The notes beneath the pieces are model-generated. The model was not told the origin of the DNA, ran no database searches, and saw only the letters and a list, made by a program, of their open reading frames with translations. The translations under genes were made by a program, and so were the position numbers. Positions 23,691-35,403 of a stretch of 64,000 nucleotides of DNA are shown here, piece by piece (position 1 is the stretch's first letter; each line of letters begins with the position of its first letter). Location of the stretch: the NCBI GenBank assembly GCA_023105745.1, contig JALGQZ010000019.1, forward strand, positions 4,340,001 to 4,404,000, written 5' to 3'. The DNA is from Austropuccinia psidii (taxonomy: Eukaryota > Basidiomycota > Pucciniomycetes > Pucciniales > Sphaerophragmiaceae).

Positions 23691-25442
23691 TGGTGGGTAG
23701 AGAAGGATTGGAGCGGTGGTGAAAGCCTCTTTTAGTTGATGAAACTGACTAAGAGCTTCCTCATTGAGGGGGAAACAGGAATCTTTCTTGAGGAAGCTGG
23801 TGAGTGAACTGATCTTCTTTGAATAATTCTTGATGAAACAGCGGTAAAAATTGGCAAAGCCAAGAAAGTATTGAAGTGCCTTGAGGTTTCTTGGAGGAGG
23901 CCAATTGAGAATCTGCTGGACCTTTGCTTGGTCCATCTTGAGGCCTTCAGCAGAAACAACATAACCAAGGTATTCAACACTAGAAACATGATAAAGGCAT
24001 TTGGACGCCTTAGCAAAAAGATTATTGGCCCTAAGTCTGGAAAGAACAGTGGACACATGAGTGACATGTTCTTCCTCAGACTTGGAAAAGACCATAATAT
24101 TGTCTAAATAAACAACAACATAAACATCAAGCAAATCTTGGAAGATATCATTGACAAGATTTTGAAAAGAAGCAGGAGCATTGGTGAGCCCAAAGGGCAT
24201 AACCAAGTACTGATAACTGCCATATTTAGTTCTCAAACAAGTCAAATGTTCATCACCCTCCTTGATTCTGAGCAGGTTATATGCACCACGCAAATCAATC
24301 TTGGAGAACATAGAAGAAACATTAAAGACATTGAGAAGCTGATTCATAGGCAGAACAGGATACTTGTTCTTCCTAGTAACAGCATTGAGTTTGCGGTAAT
24401 CAACACACAAACGGAGACCACCATCTTTCTTTTTGACAAAAAGAACAGGTGCTCCTGTTGAAGAGGAGCTTGGCCGGATGAAACCTTTCTCTACATTCTC
24501 TGAAATGTAGGCCCTGAGTGTATCTGACTCTTGTTTGGATAAAGAGTAGATCACCCCAACTGGAGGTAGAGACCCCTCCAGCTCGATATGATGATCACAG
24601 GCACGGTGAGGAGGAAGTTTTTCTGCTTTCACCTTGGAGAATACATCTAGATATTGGTGATAGACAGAAGGAACAACCTTCATCACGGTTTCTAATTCTT
24701 CTGGCTCTTCCTCTTCATCCCACAACTCCTCCAGGGAGTCATGATAGGATGAAGGAGGAAGGTCCATATTCCCAAATAAGAGGTGAAGTGAAGATACAGA
24801 ATTATCTTCTCCAACATCTTGAATCTCTTTGAAGACTTCAGCTCTAGGAGATAGTAATGACTGTGGGGAATTAAGGGAAGGAATATGGATAGAAGATGGA
24901 AATGATGGTGTTCTAGAATGACCAACCAGAGCTGCACAAGACTTGGCAGAAGAAAGGTCATTACGGACAGAATTAGAAGGATAAGAATAGTCCAAATGAT
25001 CGGGATTAAAGGTGATCAGCCCTTGCCTCCAATCAATAGAAGGATTAAAATGATTGAGAAAGTCAAAGCCCAATATGAGGTCTTCTCCCTTGGGAGTATC
25101 AATGACTAAAAAGTCCCATTCAAAGCTTGGGAAGGAAGGGAGCTCAACCATATATTTAGTATGGTGAGTCACAAATAAGGAAGGGGACTCAGAGGAGTCC
25201 AAAATGATAAGAGGAATCTTCTCTGGAAGCTCTGATGTAGTCAATGAGTACTTGTGAACAAACTGCTTTGCAATAAATGAGTGTGTAGCACCAGAATCAA
25301 TGAGAATACTGTAAAAAACATCAGAAAGAGAAGAAAAAACAAAAAATTTAAGAGAATTTTTGACACCAGTATTCAGAATGCACAATTGTGCTCTGGAAGG
25401 AAAACTGTGAAGACCATTGAACACAACATGATCTTCACTCAG
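23685..25442 (-). pseudogene. Protease and reverse transcriptase of element IV
   Basis: An open frame of about 580 codons in the -1 frame relative to gag. It holds an aspartic protease (ILIDSGATHSFIAKQF, near 25290; LILGFDFLNHFNP) and an RT (FVKKKDGGLRLCVDYRKLN near 24430; SKIDLRGAYNLLRI; PFGLTNAPASFQ). The catalytic box reads YLDN instead of YLDD (near 24100), a GAC-GAT to GAC-AAT change that should kill polymerase activity. It ends by frameshift at 23685. The region opens just after the slippery sequence at 25445-25451 and has no good ATG of its own. Confidence 0.85.
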
Positions 25443-26776
25443 GCTTTTCCCTGGCTGGGAAGTTTGCCTGACGGTTGGGTAAGCTTGTTTTGAGGCTTTT
25501 TGAAACAGGACTCAAGAATATGCTTCCAACCACAATAGGTAAAAAGAGCCTCTTTGATTCTTCTTTCTTTTTCAGAGTTCATGAGCTTGAAATCTTTATT
25601 CAACAAAGAAGAATGGGGCTTGTTCCGCTTTTGAGAATGAAATTTCTTCTTATGCCTTGAGCTTGAAGAAACTTGATGATGAGAAGAGTGAGACTTCGAG
25701 GCTTCAGGCTTCTTCTCTTGATGACGATTCTTCTCCTTTTGCCTCTCATGGTACCTGGTATCAAGTTCCAGGCTGACGTCCATTAAGTCTTGAAGAGAAT
25801 CAATATTTGAAGGATGGGAGGCTAATTGATCCAGAATTCTGGAGGCCAAGCCCTTCCTGAAATGATGAATGAGAGCCCTTTCACCCCAATCCCCGATTCT
25901 TGAAACCAAACTCCTGAAATCGGCAATATATAAAGCAACATGCCCACCTTCTTTCATCCTAAGGCCATCCAATTCTGCTTCAGCTTTTCTAACTTCATTT
26001 GGGTCTCCAAATAAAGTGAACAATTGGGATTCAAACAGTGGCCAGGAATTGAGAAGGTAACTTGAGTCTTGATTATTGAGATTGGAAAGATAAGGCTCAA
26101 TCCATTTTGCAGCCCTGCCAACTAAGAATGAAGTGGCATAAAGAACCTTCTTTCTATCTTGAGAGAAGTTTGCCGGATCATTATGAAAGATGAATTGACA
26201 AGATTGAATGAAGCTTCTGACTTTGAAGGGTTGAGTCCCATCAAAGCATTCTGGAGCCTTCATAGAGGGAGTCTTGAAGGCTGGTGGTCTTGATGACTCA
26301 GAGGAAGAAGCTGCTTGAAGGTTGGCCATAATTTGAGTCATCTGCTGCATGATGGCCAATAAAGATGGTTCGGACTGATGAGAGACAGGCTGATCAGACT
26401 GGGCTAGAGTTGGTCCTCTGGTGCCTTCAGATGCTCCCACAGGAGCAGGAGCAGCCTCAGTGCCATTAGACTCTTCCTCTTCCACAGAATTCTCCTCCTC
26501 CTCTTCATCATCTTCACCTTGAACCTTGGGCCTCGTTCTTGAAAGTCCTGGGAATCCACCAACCACTCCTGATAATGAGATTGATCTCCTTGGCCCTCTT
26601 CCTTCCTTCCTGGATGGTGCTGCTCCTTCCAAAGTGGGTCCTCTGTCCAATCTGGCCCTCAGTTGAGAAACTGCTGGGGTACCGTCAAGAGGAGCCCTTG
26701 GAGTTGGAGTCAGAACAGCTTGAGTTATGGCCTGAGATCTGGTCTGTCTTGCAGGAGGTGAATGTTCAACTGGCAT
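25439..26776 (-). CDS. Gag of element IV
   Basis: An intact frame of 445 codons. The N-terminal part is Pro/Arg-rich (MPVEHSPPARQTRSQ), followed by an acidic Glu-rich stretch (near 26490-26510) and the retrotransposon Gag/capsid domain from about residue 165 to 320 (CFDGTQPFKVRSFIQSCQF; AAKWIEPYLSNL; FDFRSLV-like IADFRSLVSRIGDW). A Lys/His-rich part and a damaged zinc knuckle follow (ALFTYCGWKHILESC): the first Cys of the pattern is replaced. Gag would form the virus-like particle. The start at 26776 fits the family start I remember. The product is probably impaired in RNA binding. Confidence 0.8.
   Translation of the reverse strand: MPVEHSPPARQTRSQAITQAVLTPTPRAPLDGTPAVSQLRARLDRGPTLEGAAPSRKEGRGPRRSISLSGVVGGFPGLSRTRPKVQGEDDEEEEENSVEEEESNGTEAAPAPVGASEGTRGPTLAQSDQPVSHQSEPSLLAIMQQMTQIMANLQAASSSESSRPPAFKTPSMKAPECFDGTQPFKVRSFIQSCQFIFHNDPANFSQDRKKVLYATSFLVGRAAKWIEPYLSNLNNQDSSYLLNSWPLFESQLFTLFGDPNEVRKAEAELDGLRMKEGGHVALYIADFRSLVSRIGDWGERALIHHFRKGLASRILDQLASHPSNIDSLQDLMDVSLELDTRYHERQKEKNRHQEKKPEASKSHSSHHQVSSSSRHKKKFHSQKRNKPHSSLLNKDFKLMNSEKERRIKEALFTYCGWKHILESCFKKPQNKLTQPSGKLPSQGKA
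25445..25451 (-). promoter_or_regulatory. Putative -1 ribosomal frameshift site GGGAAAA
   Basis: On the minus strand the gag frame ends CAG GGA AAA GCC TGA. G-GGA-AAA is a perfect X-XXY-YYZ slippery heptamer in phase with gag, two codons before its stop. A -1 slip enters the protease-RT frame, which is open from here. This fits gag-pol expression by frameshifting. I did not find an obvious strong downstream stem-loop by eye. Confidence 0.6.
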
Positions 26777-27480
26777 GATTCAGGAATAATAAATCAAATA
26801 AATGAAAGGAAATTCAAAATTATCTTGAAGTAAAGAATCAACAATCAAATCTTGAGGAAATAAAGGAATCAAGTGAAAATCTTCAAGTACGTCAATAAAT
26901 CAAAATCAAATGAAGTCTTGAAGTCAAAAATAAAATCAATGTCTTGAAGTAAATCAATGAATCAAATCAATCACAATCAAATCAAATCAGAATCTTGCAG
27001 GAAATCAATCAATCAAAATGAATTCTTGATGTGAATAATCAGCAAATCAATAAAATCTTCAGGTCAATCAATTATCTTGATGTCAATTTCAATTATGTCA
27101 AATTGGTCAATCAAAACAATTCCAAGTGAATTCTCCCAAAATCAGAATTCTTGAGGAATCAATCAAAATGAATCCTGATATGAAGAACGTGTCTGAATAA
27201 TCTGATGAATAATTTGAGGATCAAAGATAAAAACGGCTGAATTACGGATAAGAGTAAGATTGATGATAATGAAAAACGAGATTGGAAAGATACAGAAGAT
27301 AAAAATTGGGTCAGCTTTCAATTTTCGGAGTGAAGAAATGAATGAGAGAAAATTGAGAGGTGACAGAGAATCATAAATTTTCATAAGCGTTAAAGAGTCA
27401 TAATTTTGATGAATGAATGAATGAAATTGATGAATAATGAATGAATAGAATGAAAAGAAATTATGAGTTAATTAATATAA
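26777..27480 (-). other. 5' leader of element IV
   Basis: About 700 bp of AT-rich sequence with many CAATCAAATC / TCTTGAAGT-like short repeats. Next to the 5' LTR the minus strand reads TTATATTAATTAACTC. This lacks the TGG expected of a tRNA-primed binding site. I see no gene. Confidence 0.6.
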
Positions 27481-29164
27481 AGTCACAGGGGCTCTTATGG
27501 AAGCAAGAGGGCCTGGCACTCAGGAATCAAGAACTCACTTGGAGGGCTCCAAAGATGATAAGAAATACTATGGAATATATTTCTTAAGCAGGAAATAGAG
27601 AAAGGAAAAATATGCCAAAGATAACAAAGGGTAAGAAGAATGAAGCCAGAGGCCAAAATAAAAGAAGCCAACCAAGTGAATCCTCAATTCATTGTTTCAA
27701 CCTGCCAGAAATAACAATGGAATTAGTAAAGGATATGACCACCAATATCCACTGACAGGCGAAGAAAGAAAAGAGAAAAAAGGTGCTAATGACTGACTTA
27801 AGATTATCAGTATTAACTTTAATAATGTAAAAGAAAATAAGGATAAAAATAAATCCAATATATTAATTAACTGGGGAAAAAGTCCCCAGGTGATGGAAGG
27901 TGGCCGGTATATGTGAAAAGCTGGAAGATTGATCCTGGAAGGTGGATCAATGACTGTATTGTCCAAATCGGGAAATACAGTTCTGGCCATCTTGAAATTT
28001 GAACTGTGTGATGGAATTCACACAGTGGAATAAGAAATGGCCCAATTGGGCCAAGGCCATACAGGTTGATTGAATAAGGACTGTACGGATGAATTGGGTT
28101 GTCCAAGGAGTATTGAATACTTGATGTCTGGACAACTGATTTAAATGATGTAATACCTCTTGAGAATTGACCTTAGAATAATCCTGAATGAATTTTACCA
28201 ACCCAACTCCTGCAGATACAGGTGGTTGGGATCCTTGAATGATCATCTGAATTGCCGCCATGGATTGCCAGACTGATGAGCTGAAAAGTCCTCCTTCGAA
28301 ATGGGCATTGGAATTATGGACCTTGAAATGGAAAGGTGGAATTGGGTCCTGAAAATGTCACCATTGGATTGCTGAGCAAAAATGGTGCATAATGGTATAC
28401 AATACCATATATGCACCACACTTGCAATCTTGGGTACGGAGTGCATGAAGGAAAAGAAGGAATTCCCCTTAATTTGAGGGGAAGGCTTTGCTGAGCTGAT
28501 CTGGTGGCCTCTGGTGGTTGCCAGAGGCCATGGTGGAAATATTGATCCATGGTGGTCCATGGCCAAAATTGGGTCCTACAGGATTTATGGCCAAAATAGT
28601 GTCCAAGAGGGATTTGGTCATTTTTGGGCCCAAGGAAGTCATGGCCAAAATTGGCTCAGGTGGGCCCAATTGTGGTTTGGGGCCTAGGTGGCTGGCCCCT
28701 TTGGCCCCTTTTGGCCTCATTGGATTAGGCCAAAAGGGGCCTAATTGGCCTACGGACCGCGGCCCATGGACCGTACGGACCGTAGAAGCCGTAGGGGGCC
28801 TAAATGGCCCAAAAAGGCCATTTAGGCCAAAACCCCCATAATGAAAGGGGTTGGCCAGGGGCCAATGATGATGGCTAGGGGGTCCAGAACCCCCTGGAAG
28901 ATAAAAGGACCCCCCCAGGCCCAAAATAAAAGATGAAGGCCTGGGGGTTGGTGAGGTGGAAATTGGCCAAGAAGGCCAATGATGGCAGGATATGGCCTGA
29001 GGCCATAAATGATGGTTGAGAGGGGCTATGGCGTAAAAACCATAAAACACCCAAGGGGGCCAATTGGCCATAAAGGACATGACGTGACCAATTGGCCCCA
29101 TCTGGGCTCCAGGTTGGATTGCCGCAGCCATCAAGGAGGAGGGCCAAAACTCGTGGTTGTGACA
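27481..29164 (-). repeat. 5' LTR of element IV
   Basis: It matches 19346-21001. Its inner end starts AGTCACAGG where the other copy has TGTCACAGG (one substitution). It carries an 18-bp duplication around 28530-28560 (CCATGGTGG flanks) and an extra GGCCCCTTTT near 28700. It ends TGTGACA at 29164. Confidence 0.9.
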
Positions 29165-30193
29165 ATGACATCCCTGTGTACTCATATATACCCATATGGC
29201 ATATTATTCTGAGTAACTTCATGGAGTTTGGTTTAACACCATTTTGGTGGAAACCTTTCATACAATCCATTTTGGTTATATATCTGGCCTTGGACACTTT
29301 ATCTATAGCATGGGATATCCTTGGTATAGGGTACCTGTCTGCTTTTGTGTAGTTATTCAGGGCTATGAAATCTCCACACAATCTAGACTTGCCATCATGC
29401 CAAGTGATCAGGACAGGGGTGGTAATTTCCACTATTTCATTATGTCCAATCTTCCTGATAGGATCCATATCCAGGAGTTCATTGATATGTTTCTCAATTT
29501 CTTTCCTGGTTTCCAGGCTTGCTGGATAAGAAGGTCTCCTCAGCATGCATGGATAAGGCCTTTCCACATCCAGATATAGTTCTATATCATGGCATTTGAT
29601 CTTGCCTAATGGTTCTTCACCAATGGCAAATGCTGGTCTGTTCTTTCTCAGCATCTTCAGTAAACTTAGTTTTTGTTTACTGGTGAGGGTAGTGCTAAAC
29701 TGTCCCTCTCTGAATTCCTTCAGAAGTTCTTCTAGTGGATCTTGAGAAGATATCTGGTATATGTCAAGTGAAAATTTCTTTTCCTTGGTAGTACCAATGG
29801 TGATATGCCTATTTTTACTGTTGTAAATGTCTATGCCATACATCCTCTGGTAATCTGTTTCCAGTAAAACCCCTTGGATGTGGGCATCATTAAGCACTAA
29901 AAACTCTGGGTTGAGTCTGATATTACCCTTCCTGTGGGGTATAATTATCTCTTTGATAATTGTCCCAATGGAAGTCATCTTCCCTGATGCAATTTTAAAG
30001 TTCTTTGCCTTAGTGGGTAAGAGATGTTTTTCCCAGTTTGGGAAGTGAGTATCCAGATAGTTTCTGGCCACTATGGAGCAGTGTGCTCCACTGTCAATGA
30101 TCAGTGGATGGTGAGCATTGTCAATACAAACAGTCATTTCTGTAGCTGTCCCATGTATATATGCCATTCCTTTGGTTGGTAAAACGGGAATGT
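29165..30193 (-). pseudogene. Protease and RT 5' part of element III
   Basis: The minus strand encodes an aspartic protease with IIDSGAHCSIV near 30090, then the start of RT: VGHNE-like IGHNEIVEITTPVL, CGDFIALNNY (relatives have Arg instead of Ile), and ITKMDCMKGFHQN with the motif-A aspartate near 29270. The frame runs through YEYTGM and is cut by the LTR of element IV at 29164. Continuation on the far side of element IV restarts exactly at FGIKNAP (19340 downwards), so the insertion split one RT gene. A one-base frameshift near 30193 separates this frame from Gag. Confidence 0.85.
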
Positions 30194-32347
30194 TTGTGCG
30201 TCTTGTGTGTGTTTGCACAAGTTCTTGTTAGCAGTGTCCTGTGGCATGCCTGCTTCCAACTGTATGTCCTGGATTTCCAGTGGGGTTTCTGCTTGGTATT
30301 CCACTAGAAATTCCTCTCTTGGGTCTTGATCATCCTCAGATGGTTCTCTGATGGCATCACCCATAGAGTCTGAATCAGAATCCTCTTTTGGAGGTTCTTC
30401 CTCAGGGACTTTCTCTATGGCATACACTTTTTTCTTTGCCTTTGGACAGTTGTTGGCATAGTGGTCTGTTGAAGCACAATTGTGACAAGAATTCCTCTTC
30501 TTTGCCACTTCTGCCACTTTTTCTTTGGGTTTGTCTTTAAACTCTACCCTGAAAGTTTGTTTCTCTTTGAAACCACTGCTCTTATATGGGGTGAATTTCC
30601 CTATATTAGTCCTTTTCCTTATGTCTTGTAAGGTGTTGGCAATGTCATCTAGAGTGCAATTTTGGTTGCATCTGCATTTTACTGCATGTTCTAGTTCTCC
30701 TGGAAGTTGTGTCAGAAGTTTGTGATTCCTCATTTGGATGTTCATCTGAGGATTAATGGCTTTAAGTCTTTTAGACTGTCTAAGACACCACTCATATGGA
30801 TCTTTGTCCACAGAGTATTTGTCATTCTCAAATGACATGGTCTTTTGCCATATCCAAGTTCCATTACTGTACTTTTGGATTATTTGACTCTTCCGCCATG
30901 GCCAGTTTCTTCTGCCATGGATTTCTTTCATTTCTGTGTACCATATACTTGCATGACCTTTAAATGGAGTATTCAATCTAGCAGTAATCCAGTAGCTTGT
31001 TATGCTTGGTACATCAATGAAGAGTCCATCAAGATGATCTATGAGCTCCATATGATCATATTCTCCTGATCCAGAGAATTTGGGCCAGTTTCAGGCCTCA
31101 GGAAGCTGTTTCAAGGCTTCCCTCTCTGAATAAGACATGCCATCTCCATCCTGGTATTTTGATGGAGATCTTGCCTTATTCAACAACATGCCATCTGGTT
31201 TGATGTCATCTGGTTGATATGGATTCCCCATAGCTTGGCCTTGTGGTTGGGGCTTCAAGCTATGATAGGCATTAAACAATTTATTAATGTCTTGATCCAG
31301 ACATTCCCTGTCCCTTGTGCTGTGGTGTTGTTCTTCAAAGACTATATTCAGTCTTTTGTTGGTTTCTTCAGAGGCTTTGCTCAGTTGAGCATATCCTTCT
31401 TGAAGATTCTTAACTATTTGTTCCAAGGAGGCTTGAGTTTGTCTCATTCTCTCTTGGATAGCTTTAATTTCTGCAAACTGCTTTTCAGATTGTTCAGCAT
31501 ATTGGGACATTTGTAACCACAGTGTATCACTGTTGATGTTACTCTCAGATGTGACAATGTTATTTTCAGTCTGAGTGGGGGTAATGTTTCTATTACTAGG
31601 ACTACTGATTCCAGAGTGGTTTACGGCTACTTCTGGTTCTTGTGTACTTCTTTTACCAAATCTAACAGCTTCTGGATCATGGGGTCTGACTCTTTCCTCC
31701 TCTGGTTGAAGGAGGCTTTGTTCTTGCCCTTGTTTCCTTGTCTTCTCTTGGAAACTTCCTGGAATTGTGAAGAATGGTGACTCTTGGCCACTTATCTGCT
31801 GGTTTCTGAATGGTGTGAAGCCACTGGAGAGCTGATTTGGCCTGCTCCTTGTGAACCTGAAGGAATCTGAGTAGGCCCTGTCTGGGTTAATTGTTCTTCT
31901 ATTGCTTGGATAGTGGCTTGATTCTCCCTTATCCTCTGTGCCCTTGCCTCCAGGAGTCTGTGCTGCCTGGTAGGATTCCAACTTTTGGTGATTACCATAA
32001 GGTCTTTGAAGTCTATCTCTTTGAGACAGATCTTCTGGCAACTTGATCCAAGTTCTTCCCAGTGAGTTGCTAGGTTGAACCTCTTGTTGTCCATGCTCCA
32101 TTGAAATAAGTCTTTGAGGAGTTGGTGGATCTGAAGAACTTGATCCATATCCTTCCAGTCCTCTGGTTTGAGGTCTCTGTTCAATTGGAGTGTGAATGGC
32201 AAGGTTGATATTATCTCCCTCATTGTTTTGCCATCCACCACTGTGTCCAAGGTGTCCTCTTCCTGGTCTTCTGGTTCTGGACAATCCTTCTCTGTCCTCT
32301 GGCTGGTTCCTTTGGAAGCCAAGATCTCTGAGGTATGCAGGGGACAT
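30134..32347 (-). pseudogene. Gag of element III
   Basis: One minus-strand frame with a single in-frame TGA at 31091-31093. The N-terminal half is rich in Gln, Ser, Arg and Pro. A coiled-coil-like stretch (about 31330-31500, MSQYAEQSEKQFAEIKAIQE) precedes the break. After the TGA the capsid part continues (NWPKFSGSGEYDHMEL, DWPW-like NWPWRKSQIIQKY) and a perfect CCHC zinc knuckle (CHNCASTDHYANNC, near 30470), then an acidic stretch before protease. A -1 or +1 change near 30193 shifts the frame before protease. In relatives I remember, Gag and Pol form one frame. The ATG at 32347 is the most likely start; an ATG at 32361 opens a different frame. Confidence 0.8.
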
Positions 32348-33275
32348 CTCAGTGTTTGCAAGCAGTCAAAAACTTTATGCTCTTAGGGTATTTACCTTTG
32401 ACTGTGCCTTGTACAAATTTATTGTCTGCTGACTTGGGCAGTTTGCCTTTGGAAGTTACAACTGGGTTAATAATTGTAATCTTTCCTGTACAAGTGGTTA
32501 AGGTTTGTTTACCTTGTATTTAAGCAGAGTTTCATGGTTTTCTACTCATCTGAGTGGCTATGGGTGTCCACCTTTTGGCTGTAATGAGACCTTCACTGTG
32601 CCTCTTTCCTTTGCCCTTGCTGCCCTCTGGTTCTGAGGGTGTCACTGGTGTGTTGGCCTGTGACTGGGTCTCAAGTGGGATGTAATTTTCTTCCACTGAA
32701 TCAAGGCAGGAAAAAAGAGGGCTTATGTCAGTTAAGACTTCTCAAGAATGCTGGTTTTGCATGTCTGGGATTGGCCTCTGGGCTTGTATGTTACTACAAT
32801 ATGCCCTGTATAATGACAGTGTAATTGAATCAACAATTCCACGTCAGAATTACAGCTTTTGGTACCCTGTCACACTGTTTGTGTGCCAGTATCCCACAGA
32901 TACACTTGTGGTTTTCAAGTGTAATCTGAATAAGTGGTTCTGTATAAGTGTAATTCAGTTAACAATACACTTAACCACCCCTCAACTGATGGTTTTTCAG
33001 TCAGAGGTGTCCTTATTCAATCAAGAATACAGGACTTATTGATGGCTTAAGTGTTTTATATGTAAACACACCAAAAATAAAGGTTCCAGTGGGTATTAAC
33101 CACGTGATAAATACTCCTATAATATGAGTAATAAAGTAAAATATATATAAAAAATATATATTTTAAAAGAAAATACGCCTAAAAAATGTAAAACAATTGT
33201 CAGAAAATAGAAAATAAGAGAAAAAACTTACTTATAAGGTCCAAAAGGTTTTAAAGCACGCCCAGGCCCCCAAAA
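32348..33275 (-). other. 5' leader of element III
   Basis: About 930 bp between the 5' LTR and the Gag start. Next to the LTR the minus strand reads TTTTGGGGGCCTGGGC, the probable primer-binding site. I see no gene in the rest. Confidence 0.6.
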
Positions 33276-34676
33276 TGTCAGGATGAGTCTATGATAAAGG
33301 TGTATATAAGTATTTACAGGCTTTAACTATGACTGTGACAAGGTAAAAATAGTTTTAAAAGATAATAAAGTTGATAATAAATGATTAAATTAAGATATTA
33401 AGCGCTTTACTATAGAGATATTGTGGTGGTGAGCGCTGTTGAAAGCCCTGGGTGCAGCTTTACCTGTTGGGTTACAATAATAAAGACTACAATACTTTTA
33501 ATTTAAGAGTATACCTGATTATTAACCAAGAGTCAAACTGTTTTTGACAGTTTACTACATAGGTTATTCAAGAGCAGGATGAGGAAAGCTATTCTGGCTG
33601 TGAAAAGCCTCCTTTTTATCCTGAAATGGAGTGGAAAGGGTGCTAGACCTTTCCACGTAGAGGAAGTGAAGATTTTTTCACTTTCTAGTACTGGCTTGTG
33701 GTTTGCAAACAGCCTTTATAACCTGTATTGGGCTCAGATGTGGTTTTGAAACCACATCTGGGCGGTTTTCACCAATACAGGGTGAAAATTTTCATGTGGG
33801 GACCTCACAGCCTGATTCTGACGTGTATGATGCGTAGAATGCTGTACAGGACTGTATGGGACCCCAGAATTGACTGGAATATGATGTATTGAAGTAAAAA
33901 CATGCTTCTTCATCTATTTGACACCTCATATTCATGGTTGTGGGATATTATCCCATGGTAAGGCTGTATATGACAGCAGGTGGGATTTTGACCTTAAAAC
34001 AGCCATAACTTTGTCAATTCTTGAGATATCAACCTCAGGATTGGTTCAGTGTGTAGCCCTGTATGTGCTCTACAAAATGGTACCTCATTTGATATGGGTA
34101 TCATTAAATATGGCAAAGTTATCCCATGTACAAGATTTTTGTACATTTGCATGTTTTACGAAAAAAGCTGTATTGAGCTTGTTTGCCCCATACCTTCTGC
34201 AGTAGTTGAGATATGGGGAAGTGGATGACACCATCAGATAGCCCTGATTGTTCTCTTTCCAAAAATACCCCACTTCAGGTATCCCACACTAAAACTGTAG
34301 AAGTTAGATGGGAGGTGAATGTTTTGTTCACCCTTATTTGGCCTGAAATTAACCATAACTCCAGTAATATTGGTGCTAGCTCAGTTTGGCTGGTACCATT
34401 GGATAGCCCTGGCTTAGAGCTTCTTTTTGAATACCCATTTGATGGGGTTAAGCCTCTCCTTATAGATTTTAGATGGGAGGTGAAAATTAAGGTTTATGCT
34501 CAGCAATAACTTTGAGCAGGAATAACTTTGTTATTTCTTGTCCTATGGTGATGGGACTTATATTTTCAGAATTAGGTGAGTTTACCCTTTTTTTTGATAC
34601 TTTTTGAGCTTATTTGGATCAGTTCCATGTTTTGGTGGTATCTTGGCTATACCATTGGTTTATGGTATTTTGGCTG
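33276..34676 (-). repeat. 5' LTR of element III, truncated at its outer end
   Basis: It matches 15229-16666 from TGTCAGGATGAGTC up to TATGGTATTTTGGCTG. The last about 38 bp of the LTR (through CACAGGCTGACA) are missing, and sequence of element II follows at once. The outer end needed for integrase recognition is therefore gone. Confidence 0.85.
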
Positions 34677-35403
34677 AAATGACTGTTGACAGAGGCAAAG
34701 CCTTGGAATATTTGAGAAAAGCCTTTACCAATGCTCCACTCTTACTGATGAAAGATTTTAAACTTCCTTTAAGCTGTATATTGATGCATCAGGGGATGGG
34801 ATGGGTACTGCATTTCATCAAGTCCAGATTATAAATGATAAACCTGTGGAGGGACCCATATGTTTCATATTCAGGCAAATAAAACCAACTGAAGCCAGAT
34901 ATGGAGCAAGTCAAATGGAATGTTTATGTCTTGTCTGGGCATTGGAAAAATTAAATCACTTCCTTGAGGGATGTGATTTTGAAGTAATAACAGATTTAAC
35001 CACTGTTAAGTCACTTTTGATCATAAAAACACCTGGCAGACATATGCTCAGATGGAGAATAGCCACACAATAGTATAGGGGCAATATGACCATTTTTCAC
35101 AAACTGCAGATGAATTGAGAAGATGGCCACTACCAAATAATATTGATAATCCTGCTTATGTGCCAGAAGAAGCTTCCCCATAAATCCCCATAAAATTAAT
35201 CGGTGTTACAGACCTGAACCCCCTTTTCTTTGAGGAGGTAAGAAAAAGCTATACTCAGGATAAGAATTGTAGCATTTTATGCCAATTACTTACCAAGGAC
35301 TGTAAGGCAATTCTTTGATACATGCCCTAGATGGGATATGGAAAAAATAATGTGATGAAGACAGATTACACTGACTAAATGGTATAATTTACCACAGACC
35401 TAA
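34677..35403 (+). pseudogene. RNase H region of element II, 3' of the element III insertion
   Basis: The plus strand continues the Pol protein that was broken at 15228. It reads [30 protein letters not shown], then after a frameshift [38 protein letters not shown] and [12 protein letters not shown], which is a Ty3/gypsy RNase H. Downstream, from about 35075, only scattered stops-in-frame remnants remain (FFEEVRKSYTQDKNC, near 35235). About 75 codons between the GHVV before the insertion and EMTV after it are missing. The segment ends where CACTA copy 2 begins, preceded by TAA (35401-35403). Confidence 0.8.

Larger units (their letters stand above)
19346..29164 (-). mobile_element. Gypsy element IV with target duplication ATGAC
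   Basis: A 9.8-kb LTR retrotransposon on the minus strand inserted in the RT gene of element III. The 5-bp duplication ATGAC is seen at 19341-19345 and 29165-29169. Removing the element and one ATGAC restores the host reading [14 protein letters not shown]. LTRs are 19346-21001 and 27481-29164, with about 1.5% substitutions by eye plus two small indels. Gene order: gag, protease-RT, RNase H, integrase, chromodomain. Confidence 0.95.
15229..34676 (-). mobile_element. Gypsy element III (minus strand), split by element IV
   Basis: A Ty3/gypsy element whose own length is about 9.6 kb once element IV is set aside. In its own direction: 5' LTR 33276-34676, leader, Gag, protease, RT (interrupted by element IV), RNase H, integrase with a chromodomain-like tail, polypurine tract, and 3' LTR 15229-16666. 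It sits in the RT of element II. By eye the LTRs differ at about 4% of positions. The expected target-site duplication is missing because the right LTR and neighbouring host sequence are deleted at 34676. From memory the protein matches an abundant rust-fungus family. Confidence 0.85.

Noticed and set aside
28875..30218. A 447-codon protease-RT protein with an unusual C-terminus
   Set aside because: The last about 97 codons are LTR sequence of element IV read in frame after the insertion at 29164. It is a chimera without meaning.
31091..31093. TGA in the Gag of element III as programmed readthrough
   Set aside because: Related elements have a sense codon in this place, and this copy carries several other disabling changes, so a plain mutation is more likely.
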